A stretch of 5,850 bases of DNA from Rhodobacterales bacterium (GTDB lineage Bacteria; Pseudomonadota; Alphaproteobacteria; Rhodobacterales; Rhodobacteraceae). Below, piece by piece: positions 5,022-5,850 of this stretch (its first letter is position 1; every line of letters begins with the position of its first letter). A program made the translations under genes and the position numbers. The stretch lies in NCBI GenBank assembly GCA_013298675.1, contig JAAFIJ010000179.1, positions 1 to 5,850 of the forward strand, written 5' to 3'. Below the pieces are notes generated by a model. It made no database searches, was not told where the DNA came from, and worked only from the letters and a program-made list of their open reading frames with translations.

Positions 5022-5850
5022 TTAGTGGGCGTGGACTTTGTCCCAGTCAGACTGCTTTGGCAGCTGCTCAAAGGTATGCTCTGGCGGTGGGCAGGACAGG
5101 GTCCATTCCAGCGTATCTGCGTACTCGTTCCAATAGTTGTTCTCGGTGACCTTGCGGCCCCATTTCAACGAATAGAAAATTACGCAAATGAAGAACACGA
5201 ACGAACCAAACGAGATGAACGCACCGACAGACGAGAACCAGTTCCAGTAGGCAAACGCCTCTGGATAGTCGATGTAGCGGCGCGGCATGCCCTGACGGCC
5301 CAAGAAGTGCTGTGGGAAGAACGTCAGGTTGGAACCGATGAACATGGTCCAGAAGTGAACCACACCCGCCCATTCAGGGTAGTGACGGCCAGACATTTTG
5401 CCGAACCAGAAGTAGATGCCAGCAAAGATACCAAAGACGGCACCAAGGCTCATTACATAGTGGAAGTGAGCAACCACGAAGTAGGTGTCGTGATAGGCGC
5501 GGTCAATCGGTGCTTGGCTAAGTGTGATGCCGGTCACACCGCCAACGGTGAACAGGAACAAAAAGCCAAACGCCCAAAGCATCGGGGTTTTGAACTCAAT
5601 CGAGCCGCCCCACATCGTGGCAATCCACGAGAACACCTTGATGCCGGTTGGCACCGCGATGACCATCGTAGCAAGCATGAAGTAGGATTGCTGAGTCAGC
5701 GACATGCCAACCGTGTACATGTGGTGCGCCCACACGACAAAGCCCAACACGCCAATAGCCACCATCGCATAGACCATCGGAAGGTAACCAAAGATTGGCT
5801 TTTTCGAGAAGGTTGCGATGACTTGGCTGATGATACCAAAGGCTGGGATG
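5022..5850 (-). CDS. ctaD: Cytochrome c oxidase subunit I, aa3 type (N-terminal part outside window)
   Basis: This is the catalytic subunit of the proton-pumping haem-copper oxidase in the inner membrane, which reduces O2 with electrons from cytochrome c. The frame stays open to the right edge, so the Met at 5775-5777 is internal. About 275 residues are visible, and by comparison with Rhodobacter sphaeroides numbering about 290 are missing. Seen, in visible-peptide numbering: WAHHMYTVG with CuB ligands His42-His43; GIKVFSW with K-channel Lys71; YHDTYF with Mg ligands His120-Asp121; HFH with haem a3 ligand His128 and haem a ligand His130; and RRYIDYP with haem-propionate Arg190-Arg191. Spacings match R. 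sphaeroides exactly (His333 to Lys362 is 29, His334 to His419 is 85). The D-channel region is outside the window. At least six hydrophobic helices are visible, and the C-terminus is hydrophilic. TAA stop at 5022-5024, followed by a strong terminator. Confidence 0.98.
   Translation of the reverse strand, partial: IPAFGIISQVIATFSKKPIFGYLPMVYAMVAIGVLGFVVWAHHMYTVGMSLTQQSYFMLATMVIAVPTGIKVFSWIATMWGGSIEFKTPMLWAFGFLFLFTVGGVTGITLSQAPIDRAYHDTYFVVAHFHYVMSLGAVFGIFAGIYFWFGKMSGRHYPEWAGVVHFWTMFIGSNLTFFPQHFLGRQGMPRRYIDYPEAFAYWNWFSSVGAFISFGSFVFFICVIFYSLKWGRKVTENNYWNEYADTLEWTLSCPPPEHTFEQLPKQSDWDKVHAH

Noticed and set aside
1..5850. CRISPR array, insertion sequence, tRNA/rRNA gene, toxin-antitoxin or phage defence module
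   Set aside because: No regularly spaced repeats, terminal inverted repeats with a transposase, cloverleaf sequence or relevant protein motifs were seen. Nearly all of the sequence is accounted for by recognisable genes.

Overview
The window looks like core chromosome of an alphaproteobacterium, most likely a marine member of the Rhodobacterales (Roseobacter group). The reasons are an aa3-type cytochrome c oxidase subunit I whose conserved residues keep the spacing known for Rhodobacter and Paracoccus, a carA gene divergent from a YqeY-type gene, and moderately high GC with GC-rich third positions. The assignment rests on protein character and gene order recalled from that group, not on a database search.

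Layout. Positions 1-477 (+) hold the C-terminal part of a Gfo/Idh/MocA oxidoreductase cut by the left edge, followed by a 10-bp GC-rich hairpin. Facing it is a 643-residue membrane glycosyltransferase (557-2488, -) with an MshEN-like domain at its N-terminus. Just upstream of it on the same strand is carA (2557-3732, -), the glutaminase subunit of carbamoyl-phosphate synthetase. A 180-bp divergent promoter region separates carA from a GatB/YqeY-domain gene (3913-4371, +). A short spacer with a perfect 9-bp hairpin leads to a DUF1801 (YdhG-like) gene (4539-4958, +). This converges on ctaD (5022 to the right edge, -), with a bidirectional terminator between the two stops.

Functionally these are mostly unlinked housekeeping genes: pyrimidine/arginine precursor supply (carA), tRNA-dependent amidation or related (YqeY), respiration (ctaD) and a small uncharacterised protein (DUF1801). 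The accessory-looking element is the glycosyltransferase, which joins a degenerate MshEN domain to a processive, cellulose-synthase-like GT2 core. It resembles the NfrB class of c-di-GMP-linked exopolysaccharide synthases but has the domains in the opposite order. I see no CRISPR array, insertion sequence, tRNA, rRNA or phage gene, and no gene-free stretch longer than about 180 bases. I found no clearly new multi-gene system; the domain arrangement of the glycosyltransferase is the best lead.
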